Shown one piece after another: positions 9,138 to 17,294 of a DNA stretch of 64,000 bases. The stretch covers positions 53,665 through 117,664 of the forward strand of contig JAQTUW010000005.1 of the NCBI GenBank assembly GCA_028707085.1, written 5' to 3'. Both the position numbers and the translations under genes were made by a program. This DNA comes from Methylococcales bacterium (GTDB taxonomy: Bacteria; Pseudomonadota; Gammaproteobacteria; Methylococcales; Methylomonadaceae). Numbering within the stretch: position 1 is the first letter of the stretch; each line of letters opens with the position of its first letter. The notes below the pieces were generated by a model. It searched no databases and was not told where the DNA came from. It saw only the letters and a program-made list of their open reading frames with translations.

Positions 9138-9490
9138 TATCCTGTCTGTTCACACAGCCGTTTAGTATAAATCTTTTAGAGCGGTTTTTCGCGACTCCCT
9201 TTAGGCAAGCAGCAATCGCGCCAGAACCTAACTTCCTTGAATATCAATGCCAAAATCATTTTTGATGCATGCAGAATACTACCTTAATTGCAGAACCTGC
9301 AATTAAGGTATGCAAAAACGGTAGACTGACGCCAGATGCGGCCTGTTGCGGCGAAACAGCCGAAAACCAAAAATATCCTGCCCAAAGTGATAGAATCATC
9401 CGCTCATGCCGAACCTTCGACTTTGCTCGGGCGGGCCTTGCGGAACGGGTTCGTGGTTCACTGTAATTGCTTTGCCAGCCGGACAAATCC
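9138..9490. other. Intergenic region cutA / fxsA
   Basis: Divergent 353-base gap with no supported gene. It contains the near-perfect palindrome at 9280-9310 and presumably the promoters of cutA and fxsA, which cannot be placed with confidence. Confidence 0.6.
9280..9310. promoter_or_regulatory. Perfect 14-bp palindrome with 3-base centre
   Basis: TACCTTAATTGCAG and its exact reverse complement are separated by AAC. The AT-rich symmetric sequence lies between divergent genes and lacks a T-run, so an operator for a dimeric regulator is more likely than a terminator. No regulator is identified. Confidence 0.5.
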
Positions 9491-9937
9491 GTGAAATTAA
9501 TTCAAATCCTGTTGCTTTTTTTCCTTGTCGTGCCCTTTGTGGAAATCTATGTCCTGCTGGAAGTCGGCAGTCTGATTGGCGCATTTCCCACCATCTTTCT
9601 GGTCGTGCTGACTGCTGTGCTCGGCGCATGGCTGTTGCGACGCCAGGGCTTCACCACCTGGCAGCGTTTTCAGAGCAATCTGCAACAAGGCGTGATCCCG
9701 GCTTACGAAATGATAGAAGGCCCCATACTGCTGGTCGGCGGCGCACTGTTGCTCACCCCCGGTTTTTTCACCGACATTCTCGGTTTCGCCTGCCTGATCC
9801 CTTCCCTGCGCCGGAAAATCGCCAAGTTCATGATTGAAAATTACCTGTTAAAAGCCGAAGCCCACGTCATGTTCAAACAAAAAGCCCGTTTCAATGAGGG
9901 CGTGATAGAAGGTGAATGCAAAAAGGAAGAAAAATAG
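9491..9937 (+). CDS. fxsA: FxsA family membrane protein
   Basis: Inner-membrane protein of 148 aa. FxsA overproduction relieves phage T7 exclusion by the F plasmid in E. coli; its normal role is unclear. The N-terminal two-thirds carries hydrophobic segments with the family block VPFVEIYVLLEVG and later LLLTPGFFTDILGF near residues 85-100. The C-terminal tail is charged. The GTG at 9491 was chosen because KLIQILLLFF then matches the family N-terminus; a TTG 24 bases upstream is less likely. Confidence 0.88.
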   Translation: MKLIQILLLFFLVVPFVEIYVLLEVGSLIGAFPTIFLVVLTAVLGAWLLRRQGFTTWQRFQSNLQQGVIPAYEMIEGPILLVGGALLLTPGFFTDILGFACLIPSLRRKIAKFMIENYLLKAEAHVMFKQKARFNEGVIEGECKKEEK

Positions 9938-10049
9938 TCGCCCGAATTTGATCTGCGACGGAGATATCCGATAGAACGGGAATTGACGACATGGTCATCA
10001 GTTGCAAGTCGAAAGAAGTTTAGATTAATAAAACATGGTCTGTCCCTGA

Positions 10050-11051
10050 TTAGCGCTCCGGAAACAAACCCGGCATCCAGCGATGAGCAAGGTTTGCAGG
10101 AAAAGCAAGACGCAAAGGCGCACGCGAGCTGTCGGAAATCAGGATTCCTCGACCGATCAAATCGGACGTTATCCGGCGCGCATGGCGATCGCCAGAATCT
10201 AATATCGCAGGCACATCCCCCCGCGAAAGTTCGCCTCGATATAACAAAGCCTCCAGAATTTTTCCGGCTTTGCCTGGTAAAGCATTCGTGCGGATTTCTT
10301 CCTCCGCCCATAACAGGATGCGGGTTCGCAGCCTTTCGGGCTGAACCAAGCTTTCCATGAAATCAACCTGATCAATACAGGCCTTCAGGAAGAACCTTGT
10401 AAAATCAGAAAGCGCTTCTTCGCTCAAATGACCGCGTCCATCAAGCTCATTTCGGCGAGAGCGATCACAACTGACCAAATGCTCCTTGTATTCCACTACG
10501 TTACGGGCAAGACCCCGAGAGATTGACCAGACCGGCCCTGTATTCAACGCTCTGAGCATCAAGGCATGAGACATTAGGCGAGCAACACGACCATTACCAT
10601 CCAGAAATGGATGAATCCAGGTCAAACAATGATGCGCGGCGGCACACGCCAGAATTGATTCCGACTTACCGAGAGAGGCGTAACTATCCTCAAATCTTTG
10701 CAAAAATCTGGGCAATGCACCTGGACTGATAGCAACATGGTTACCAACCTTTACATCTCTGTTTCTCAACGCCCCGGGCTTGATATGGATTTTTTCTCCA
10801 GTATCGTTGTTTTCCACCCAAAGCAATTCATCAGGCAGCTTTTCACAAAACAACCGATGGATATCTGAAATGGATTTGATTGTGCATGGATGAGATTCCA
10901 AGCCATGGCGATCAATCCATTGCTGGGTTGCGATGTGCGCTTTAGCTTCAAGTTGCAGATTGCGCTTTTTGGGGTTTGTACTGTAGTCGTTCCTTAAAGC
11001 GCGTTCGATATCGATCGGATGGGTATCATGACCCTCTATCAGGTTACTGTA
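10050..11051 (-). pseudogene. Fic family protein, 3' part of split gene
   Basis: Encodes the AMP-transferase core of a Fic protein. It shows the inhibitory motif SNLIEG at its N-terminal end and the catalytic motif HPFLDGNGRVAR in the centre, followed by a winged-helix-like C-terminus. The reading frame continues upstream without a stop to 11051, but the only starts are weak (TTG at 10901), and at 11052 the sequence changes into the inverted repeat of the Tn3-type element. The missing N-terminus reappears at 14169-14272. A shortened product from TTG 10901 (283 aa), lacking the inhibitory helix, is possible. Confidence 0.8.
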
Positions 11052-11089
11052 GGGGTTTGAAGTCCAGTGGTACGAAAACGTACGTTAGC
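11052..11089 (+). repeat. Left 38-bp Tn3-type inverted repeat
   Basis: Begins GGGGTTTGAAGTCCAGTGG and ends ACGTACGTTAGC reading inward. It is the inverted partner of 14131-14168. Its outer edge is exactly where the fic reading frame loses family similarity. Confidence 0.75.
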
Positions 11090-11124
11090 GTCCATGTTAA
11101 GTTTATTAATGCATTGCCATGTAT

Positions 11125-11144
11125 GGGTTCGAGCTTAGAACCCC
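11125..11144. other. Small hairpin inside the Tn3-type element
   Basis: GGGTTC / GAACCC stem with a seven-base loop, in the leader between the left inverted repeat and the antitoxin gene. It may belong to the promoter or leader of the toxin-antitoxin unit. No function can be assigned. Confidence 0.3.
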
Positions 11145-11255
11145 AAGTTGTGATATGTTAAATATCTTGCGGAATTAGCTAGACAAAGTTGTATTTTTTT
11201 CTATTATTTATCATAATTAGGCTTATTGCGTTTTCATCATCAATGCGAGGATTTT

Positions 11256-11717
11256 ATGACGGTCACTATCGACACCCCGAACGCTCGGCGTCTGGTTGAC
11301 GCCGCCGCCATTCGCGGCGCGGCCATCGTCGGCCAGCCCGGTGGCTGGTGCGTCATGCTCAAAATCGGGATGAAAGAAACCCCGCTGGGTACACAGCGCA
11401 CAGACAAGCCGCGTACTTGGAGCAGTTTGGATAGCTGTATGCAGTACCTACGCGAAGAGTTACATATTGTTAAGATTGACGGCATCGACGCCAGTAATTA
11501 CAGCGCCGCCGCCATCCATAGCAAACGCAGACAGGATGCGTCCGAACGGATGCGGGCCGCGCACCAAGCCGCCGCCTATAGCGATTGGCTGGAAAAAGAA
11601 ATACAGGAGGCTATCGACGATCCACGGCCAAGCATACCGCATGACCAGATCGTGGCTAACTGGCAAATACGAAAAGCCGAGCTGCTCGAACAGGCGAATA
11701 GGCAAGGAGCCAATTAG
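11256..11717 (+). CDS. Antitoxin with N-terminal extra domain (PaaA/ParD-like)
   Basis: Probable antitoxin of 153 aa. The C-terminal about 50 residues (AAYSDWLEKEIQEA then DDPRPSIPHDQ) match the pattern of PaaA/ParD-type antitoxins that neutralise ParE toxins. The first about 90 residues form a separate domain (RRLVDAAAIRGAAIVGQPGGW) resembling the KfrB-like domains of plasmid proteins; its role is unknown. ATG 11256 is preceded by a GCGAGG box. Its stop overlaps the toxin start by one base (TAGTG), so the two are translationally coupled. Toxin-antitoxin cargo is common in Tn3-family elements. Confidence 0.7.
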   Translation: MTVTIDTPNARRLVDAAAIRGAAIVGQPGGWCVMLKIGMKETPLGTQRTDKPRTWSSLDSCMQYLREELHIVKIDGIDASNYSAAAIHSKRRQDASERMRAAHQAAAYSDWLEKEIQEAIDDPRPSIPHDQIVANWQIRKAELLEQANRQGAN

Positions 11718-11992
11718 TGCCGGTATGGAAGCCGAAGGCCGAAGAGGACTTGCAGGGCATCATCGATTACATTGCCAAGGACAAGCCAATGGCGGCGATT
11801 GAATTAGGCGAAATGCTGATCGAGAAAGCGGCGCTTCTCGATATAAATCCCAGTCTAGGGAAAAAACGAACAAAAAACACGCGCATAATGGTAACTCACT
11901 CTAACTACATCGTGATTTACCGGGTTTGTAGTGAAACAGTCGAGATTTTGCGGGTGAAACACGCGAAGCGAAAATTTCCGGCAGCTAGGTGA
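11717..11992 (+). CDS. parE: ParE/RelE superfamily toxin
   Basis: Small basic toxin (91 aa). The order of elements fits ParE: WKPKAEEDLQGIIDYIA at the N-terminus, a helix pair, then IMVTHSNYIVIYRV and a terminal VEILRVKHAKRKFP strand. ParE toxins poison DNA gyrase, whereas RelE relatives cut mRNA; the ParE assignment rests on the overall pattern only. It starts with GTG directly coupled to the antitoxin gene and lies within the Tn3-type element. Confidence 0.8.
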   Translation: MPVWKPKAEEDLQGIIDYIAKDKPMAAIELGEMLIEKAALLDINPSLGKKRTKNTRIMVTHSNYIVIYRVCSETVEILRVKHAKRKFPAAR

Positions 11993-12149
11993 GTATACAC
12001 AAACGACACAAAAGTTTACGGAAAGCCACAGCCGATAAGGCTTACGCAGAACGAACACTTTTGGGGGTTCTTCCACAGGATCCCTTACAAACATGCGAAA
12101 CTTGGATAAGGGACTGATTGATACAACTGGCAATAATGAGGGCTAATCT

Positions 12150-12623
12150 GTGGTGATACCTGATGATAACGTTGCTCTAAACTTCCTGGAAATCGCAAAC
12201 CAGCCGTTTCAGATAGGATTCTATTTTAAGAAGGTGGTAGACACAAACCAACCGTCTCCCTATTCAAACGTCAAAAGATATAATCTCCCAGTAGATTTGA
12301 ATAATCTCAATAGCAATAGTGAATACGCACCCTATTTTATTTCGGAAACAGCACTTCAAGATTTCGAGGCCGTAACCATAAGTTCAGCGGTCAATAATAT
12401 TCTGACTGTTCATAGGTTGTTTGAAAATTTAGTACATAAATGCAAAGCAACCTTGCGTGAAGGTACCGATTTTACCATTGAGGATGGTTTCAGAAAAAAA
12501 GTAAATTTCATAATTTCATCGTCTAAACTTGGTAACGAGGAAATATGGATGGAACCCTATTTTCTGAACATATCCCATAAATTTGGATTTCTTATACCTG
12601 AATCCGTGTTCAAGCGCATATAA
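12150..12623 (+). pseudogene. AT-rich hypothetical gene, truncated by IS
   Basis: Not recognised with confidence. The frame (157 codons, GTG start, GAGGG box) is clearly more AT-rich than the chromosome, a sign of transfer. The last nine residues (IPESVFKRI) come from the left end of the IS1380-like element, so the native protein continued and only its N-terminal about 148 residues remain. The end of the native part (WMEPYFLNISHKFGFLI) faintly recalls N-terminal regions of prokaryotic Argonautes; this is a weak memory-based hint. A possible distal exon-like remnant is the short frame after 13950. Confidence 0.5.
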
Positions 12624-13949
12624 TTACACATAACATAATGATAAACAAGGTATAATATAGTTTTTCCATGTTCACCCATTTTTGATTATGGCACGTTTTA
12701 AGCTGAAAGAATCCAAGAAGGAGTTAACTTCCTATGCCGGGCTGTCGTTAATCGGCCAATGCCTGGAAGCTGTCAATGTCGAAGCGGTGGTGGACGGCCA
12801 GATACCGGTATCTCAAGGGATTAAGACCTCTGATTTGTTGAAAACGATGGTCGGTCTGTTATGTATAGGCAAAAGCGATTTCGAAGCCGTTGAACCCTTT
12901 CGTGAAGATCGTTTTTTCAAGAAGGCGCTAGATGTGCGCAAGGTACCCGGTAGTGTTTGGCTGCGACAACGGCTTGATCGTGTCGGCAGCAAGCTGCTGG
13001 AACCACTGGACGAATGTTCGGTACGACTCATTGAGCGAATACAGGCCCCGATCACCCCCCATAAAGGTTACGTCTGTCTGGATTTGGATACCTTCGTCAT
13101 GGATCAGAGCGGCACCAAGAAGGAAGAGGTCAGCCGAACCTATCAAGGCGTGGATGGTTATACGCCGGTAGCGGCCTATTTAGGCAATGAAGGCTGGTGT
13201 ATCGGTTTGGAGTTGCGCCCTGGTCGCTGGCATTCATCACTGGAGATTGATTATTTTTTAGAGCGACTATTTCCCCGCGTCGAGCGGTTGGCGCCACCGA
13301 GTTTACCGGTGCTGCTTCGCAAAGATTCAGGGTTTGATAGCGCCAAGCTGTTGTTTGCCATCGCCGATGAGAAAGTGCGCTGGGCGGCTATGGATCGGCG
13401 CTTTGACTACTTGGTCAAATGGAATCCAAGAAAACAGGACAAAACCGCTTGGGTCGAAAAAGCACAAGCAGCCGGAGCCTTTGTTGAAAAACGACCGGGT
13501 AAACGGGAAGCGTTAATGACGTTGATCGTAGAACGCGCCTGGAAAAAACAGATTCGTCATTTCAGACTGGTCATACGGGTCATTGAGCGCACCACGAATA
13601 AACATGGCCAGATGCTGTTCTGGATTTAGGCCACGCTTCGCCAGTGGCAAAAGTATTCGCCTTTTTGCAAGAGCGATTGGTGGCTCAACCGGGCTTTGCA
13701 TCTGGATAATCCTGGCGAAAACTGAAAGGCAAGGTGCGAGCTGATTCTCAGGGTTGAGAAGAGCATTGCTTGTCTGGGTGTCGGGCTTTTCAACAGGCAA
13801 AGACGGCAATACCATAGAAACGATCCATTTTTGCGGCTGAGGGCGTAATGACAGACCGTTAAATTCTACTGGGGGAGTTGGCGTTTTTTAAAAAACGCGT
13901 CAGAATCGCGGCTAATACCCCGTAAACCTAAAGGAACACGGATTCAGGT
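12596..13949 (+). mobile_element. IS1380-family-like insertion sequence, degenerate
   Basis: Bounded by perfect 16-bp terminal inverted repeats (ACCTGAATCCGTGTTC at 12596-12611 and its complement at 13934-13949). It contains one transposase gene of IS1380 type that ends early. At 1354 bp it is shorter than the usual about 1.6 kb, pointing to internal deletion. No clear target duplication is seen (flanks CTTAT and CCTAT). It sits inside the Tn3-type element and cuts the AT-rich gene. Confidence 0.8.
12688..13629 (+). pseudogene. IS1380 family transposase, truncated
   Basis: DDE transposase with family features in order: an N-terminal helical domain with KTSDLLKTMVGLL, then the first catalytic aspartate region VCLDLDTFVMDQSGTKKEEVSRTY, followed by YQGVDGYTPVAAYLG and LLRKDSGFDSAKLLF (second aspartate region). 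The frame stops at 314 residues just after NKHGQMLF, whereas family members run to about 430-450. The C-terminal part with the catalytic glutamate region is missing or scrambled in 13630-13860, so the enzyme is probably inactive. Confidence 0.85.
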
Positions 13950-14130
13950 CCTATTGTAGGTATTCAACCTGATTGGGCAACGATTACAAAGGGTCGTAAA
14001 TAGCTGGATTATGCCAGCGCCGGAATTCCTGATGGGTACTGTTGTCGTTCTCAATTAACTTGGTTCATGGCCGATGTTATCGAGCCGCTACATCCAATTG
14101 GTCGAGTAGCCAATAAACATTAGCAAGGAC

Positions 14131-14168
14131 ACTAACGTACGTTAGCGTACCATTGGACTTCAAATCCC
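14131..14168 (-). repeat. Right 38-bp Tn3-type inverted repeat
   Basis: Read inward on the minus strand it starts GGGATTTGAAGTCCAATGG. Differences from the left repeat are at positions 4, 16, 24, 25 and 38. It supplies the in-frame stop (14132-14134) for the fic 5' fragment. Confidence 0.75.
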
Positions 14169-14272
14169 GATATCAACATAGGCTCCATGAAACCTATCGA
14201 CTCACCCCGATCTTCCGGACTGTTCATGTCCGCTTTGAAGTCCTCTTTTATGTCCGCTTCGCTCATATTCAT
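14169..14272 (-). pseudogene. Fic family protein, 5' part of split gene
   Basis: Starting at ATG 14272 (or 14266) the minus strand encodes about 35 residues ending ESIGFMEPMLIS before the Tn3-type repeat begins. FMEPML followed about 50 residues later by YSNLIEG is, from memory, the N-terminal arrangement of the Fic subfamily to which the 10050-11051 fragment belongs. The fragment is on the same strand and in the correct order, so it is the displaced start of that gene. About 45-50 codons between the two parts are missing. Confidence 0.65.
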
Positions 14273-14703
14273 ATGGCAATTATAACAATGACATAGAAGC
14301 TATAAAAGAATATTTATCATTTATATTATGTCCGGTCTGAATACCGTAACCGGATTTTCTGTACAGCCTCAAGCCCCGTTTTGGCCTGACAGCTCTATTC
14401 CTGCCAATTCCATGACGCCCACCACTCCCGCTCAAAAAACAGGCATTGCCAGAAAGCCTGACAAAACACCTGCTAGGATTAAAAGTACCAGCAATGACGC
14501 TTGGCTATAACGCTTGCAGAGCAAAAAAGGTCATGCGAACTTTTATTGCTCAATGCAATGCATCAGGTTAAAACTGCCTCCAGCCTGATTGGCGGCAGTT
14601 TCTTATTTGTCGATTCCAAGGGAGACCGCATTACCCTTCTACAACAGAATCCTTCTAACCCGCCTACGGCTACCCTGCCGTCGTCATTTATTTCGACACG
14701 CCG
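14273..14703. other. Intergenic region after the accessory island
   Basis: No confident gene in about 430 bases. Short open frames on both strands (for example + 14328-14510) lack ribosome binding sites and recognisable sequence. It contains the terminator-like hairpin at 14571-14601 and is the likely promoter region for the old fic gene. Confidence 0.5.
14571..14608 (+). terminator. Terminator-like hairpin
   Basis: AAACTGCC / GGCAGTTT stem around a 15-base loop, followed by TCTTATTTG on the plus strand. No plus-strand gene is firmly identified upstream, so what it terminates is unclear. Confidence 0.45.
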
Positions 14704-14814
14704 CTAAATCCCGATAAACATCAGGATAATGACCATCACTATAGTCGCCAGCACGCCAAGACCGAAGGCTATCAAATGACTTACAGTAAACATTTTTGGC
14801 ATTTCGAATTGCAT
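14704..14814 (-). CDS. Small single-span membrane peptide, 36 aa
   Basis: Short frame with a good ribosome binding site (AAAGGTGA, six bases before the ATG at 14814). After a polar N-terminus (MQFEMPKMFTVSH) comes one hydrophobic helix (LIAFGLGVLATIVMVIILMF) reaching almost to the C-terminus. Small bitopic peptides like this often bind a membrane complex. It lies immediately downstream of, and on the same strand as, the Ton/TPS-type operon, but a 160-base gap separates them. The partner is unknown. Confidence 0.55.
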   Translation of the reverse strand: MQFEMPKMFTVSHLIAFGLGVLATIVMVIILMFIGI

Positions 14815-14976
14815 AAATCACCTTTGATTTTTAGACCTTTTTTATTTTAACATGAATCGCCGGTTTTCAAGTCTGTCTGCCGGAATGACGGCCTGCTGCG
14901 GGAACATGATTTCGATACGGCCGTCGCCGGCAAAAGGAACGCGGCTTCATTTTTGACCGGCTTTTGGACAGGTTTT

Positions 14977-16584
14977 TTAAAACTCGTACAACATCCGAAA
15001 GTCTACCCGTTGCTGGCCCACGCCTACATTGCCGGTCAGGCTGTTATAGGCGCGCAGGGGGTATGACCAGTCGAATTCGCCGCTCAGGGATTTGAAGACC
15101 TTCATGCGCAGCCCCATGCCGGCCGAAGCCAGATAGGCGTTTGACGGGGTAGGCGGCAGATTGCTTGACCACAGGCCCGCCCATTCCGCGAAGGCCAGCG
15201 CCCTGAAATTCTGTACCGACTCCCAGTCGCTGGCGAACAGCCTGGGCGAGTGCAATTCCATGGACAGGTTCAGGCCGTTATCGGCCAGCACCTGGCTTTG
15301 GTGGTAGCCGCGCACGCTTAACGGGCCGCCAGCGGAGAACTGTTCATTATTGATCAGATAGGTGGAGCTGGCCTGCCCCATGACCCGCGAGTGCAATTGA
15401 AAATCCCAGGGCAGCAGCAACTGGTTTTTAAGCGTGCCGGCCAGATACATGAAATCGGGCGAAGCGCCGACGCCCTGGGCGTTCACCCGCTTGGCGGCAA
15501 ACTGCGCGGCATTGTTGCCCAGTCCGCGAAAGGAGAAATTACCGACCAGATTCAGCGTGGTGACGGCAATCGCCGTCCGCCAGCTGGTGTCGTAGCCTGC
15601 GATGAACTTCAAATAATCGACATCGGTCTTGCTGGTGGTCGTAGTGCCGAAGCTTTTATAATCGAATCCCCAGGTAAAACTTTGCAAACCGCCGTTGGCG
15701 TCCTGCACAGGCTTGACCAGCCGCAGCCCGAAAACCGAACCGTTGCCGATAACGGACAGATCGCCGACCTGTACCCCCGGCACCAGGGTGTTGGAGCTTA
15801 TGCTCATGCCGTACACCGCCAGTCGGGTATCGTACCAGCCGGTGGGCATCACATAAGTGCCGGTCACCACACCCACCTGCGCCGGATCTTGCGGCGACAC
15901 CTGATATTGTATCGATGCGCTATGATAAAGCTGCCAGAGGTTGTCGTAGCGCAGTGTGCCTATCAGCCGGCTATAGGATGTGTCGCTGGTATTGCGACTA
16001 TTCATCTCCACACTGCCGTGCACCGGCAGGGCGTCCTTGACTTTTACTTCCACTTCCATTTGACCCGGCGTGGAACCGGCGCGAAACACCGGCGTGACAT
16101 TGCGGTCGCTTGCTTCCCGGGCCAGCGTGGTCATTTGCGCTTGTACGCTAGGCATATGCGGCACCTGCCCTTCCGCCAGCCCTGGCAGGGCCTCGCGTAT
16201 TTTGCCCAGCGAATAGTACCTGGAGCCGGTAATGTGCAGGGTTTCGATTCGGCCTTCCACCACATCCAGGCGAACATTTCCGGCGTTGACATCCTGTTCC
16301 GGAATCGCCACGACTACGGTGGGATAACCGGCGTTCCGGTAGGCGGCTTCCAGCGCGCCGCGGGCTTTTTCGACATCGTCCACGGTTTTATCTGGCCCCA
16401 GAAACGGGTAAACCGCCCGTTCCAGGGTTTCGTCATCCAGTACGGTGTTGCCGTCTATCTGCATGTCCAGAATATCGAAAACCGGTCTGGCTTCCTCGTT
16501 AACGGCCGGCTGCGGCTGATCGGCGGCAAGACAGGCGGCATTCAAAAACCCCAGGATGACAGCCGGAATCAGTCTGGCTCTCAT
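14977..16584 (-). CDS. ShlB/FhaC/HecB-type outer-membrane transporter (TpsB)
   Basis: Outer-membrane Omp85-superfamily pore of two-partner secretion type (535 aa). Signal peptide at 1-21, two POTRA domains at about 35-180 (first IDGNTVLDDETLERAV, second LHITGSRYYSLGKIREAL), then a beta-barrel of about 330 residues with the conserved loop motif VRGY near residue 425 and a final strand ending in an aromatic residue (MLYEF). TpsB proteins export large TpsA exoproteins, but no TpsA gene is in the window. It is the last gene of a six-gene operon and overlaps the preceding gene by four bases (ATGA). Confidence 0.88.
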   Translation of the reverse strand: MRARLIPAVILGFLNAACLAADQPQPAVNEEARPVFDILDMQIDGNTVLDDETLERAVYPFLGPDKTVDDVEKARGALEAAYRNAGYPTVVVAIPEQDVNAGNVRLDVVEGRIETLHITGSRYYSLGKIREALPGLAEGQVPHMPSVQAQMTTLAREASDRNVTPVFRAGSTPGQMEVEVKVKDALPVHGSVEMNSRNTSDTSYSRLIGTLRYDNLWQLYHSASIQYQVSPQDPAQVGVVTGTYVMPTGWYDTRLAVYGMSISSNTLVPGVQVGDLSVIGNGSVFGLRLVKPVQDANGGLQSFTWGFDYKSFGTTTTSKTDVDYLKFIAGYDTSWRTAIAVTTLNLVGNFSFRGLGNNAAQFAAKRVNAQGVGASPDFMYLAGTLKNQLLLPWDFQLHSRVMGQASSTYLINNEQFSAGGPLSVRGYHQSQVLADNGLNLSMELHSPRLFASDWESVQNFRALAFAEWAGLWSSNLPPTPSNAYLASAGMGLRMKVFKSLSGEFDWSYPLRAYNSLTGNVGVGQQRVDFRMLYEF

Positions 16585-17282
16585 TGCCCGGTCTCCGTAG
16601 CAGCCGGGGTTGAGGTTTCGGCAGTCGGCTGTACCTGTCCGTCCTTGCTCATAAAAGGCGTAATTTTGAGTTGTTGCAATTTATATCGATATTCTTCGAC
16701 CGCCGTCTCTGTGCTGATTTGCCCGACGCCGGTAATCACATCAAGATCGCCCAGTTGCTGGAAAAAACCCTTGTCCTGATATTTTTTCAGCATTTCCTGA
16801 TCGAGCGCCCGCAAGGCCTTGTTGCTGGCGGCGCATTGCGCTATCCATTGTTCGCGCTCCCTGACCGCCTGCACCAGCAACTGGTTGTCGGCATAGATGG
16901 CGTTGGCTTTGACGACCACGTCATTATGTTTTTGCAGTAACGCCTGTTTTTGCCGGCGTTCTTCATCGAGCTGGCTGTCCAGACCGGTACGGGTGGCATC
17001 CAGCACCGACTTGTAGCGCTCCACCTCCGCTCGTAGCGGCTGTAATTTCCCGATGCTGTCCTCCAGGGTTTTGATCCGCGCTTCAAGCTGGAACTTCTCG
17101 TTCAGCAATGCGGACTTATCGGCTTCCAGGGCCATCTTTTCCTGACTGATCTGCCGAATCAGACCCTGGGCTTTTCTGATGGCGACGCCGCCATCGCCGG
17201 TTTTTGGCTCCACGCCGCCGGCTCTAGTGCAGAACAGCAGCAGCGTCAACAGTTTAATGGCGAACAGGATGGTATTGCGCAT
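16581..17282 (-). CDS. Exported coiled-coil protein
   Basis: No family recognised. The 233 aa product has a signal peptide (1-23, followed by GVEPKTGD) and a long heptad-rich coiled coil from about 35 to 135 (QEKMALEADKSALLNEK, then LEARIKTLEDSIGKL). The C-terminal part is less regular and ends in a Thr/Pro/Ala-rich tail. It is predicted to be periplasmic. It sits between the porin and TpsB genes in the operon (12-base gap before, 4-base overlap after), so a periplasmic spacer or adaptor for those barrels is a reasonable inference. Confidence 0.75.
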   Translation of the reverse strand: MRNTILFAIKLLTLLLFCTRAGGVEPKTGDGGVAIRKAQGLIRQISQEKMALEADKSALLNEKFQLEARIKTLEDSIGKLQPLRAEVERYKSVLDATRTGLDSQLDEERRQKQALLQKHNDVVVKANAIYADNQLLVQAVREREQWIAQCAASNKALRALDQEMLKKYQDKGFFQQLGDLDVITGVGQISTETAVEEYRYKLQQLKITPFMSKDGQVQPTAETSTPAATETGQ

Positions 17283-17294
17283 AATTCGCCCGGG

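Larger units (their letters stand above)
11052..14168. mobile_element. Tn3-family-type non-autonomous element
   Basis: A 3117-bp segment bounded by 38-bp inverted repeats that match each other at 33 of 38 positions and closely resemble the Tn3 terminal repeat: the GGGG-type start, the central CAGTGG-ACGAAAAC and the ACGTTA end. It carries a toxin-antitoxin pair, an AT-rich gene and an IS1380-like insertion, but no Tn3 transposase or resolvase. It interrupts fic. The five bases outside each end (CTGTA and GATAT) do not form a duplication, so the insertion was followed by deletion or rearrangement. Confidence 0.75.

Noticed and set aside
9841..10360. Frames antisense to the fxsA 3' end and to fic
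   Set aside because: They lie opposite or beside sequence with clear family motifs on the other strand and have no motifs themselves.
11855..12133. Minus-strand frame antisense to the parE end
   Set aside because: No similarity or start signal; it is opposite the clear ParE coding sequence.
12591..13954. Target duplication of the IS1380-like element
   Set aside because: Flanks CTTAT and CCTAT share only part of their bases and are not aligned as a true duplication.
11047..14173. 5-bp target duplication flanking the Tn3-type element
   Set aside because: Flanks are CTGTA and GATAT, which do not match.
14328..14707. Two overlapping plus-strand frames of 60-68 codons
   Set aside because: No ribosome binding site, no recognisable motifs, and a terminator-like hairpin lies inside the second. 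Treated as non-coding.
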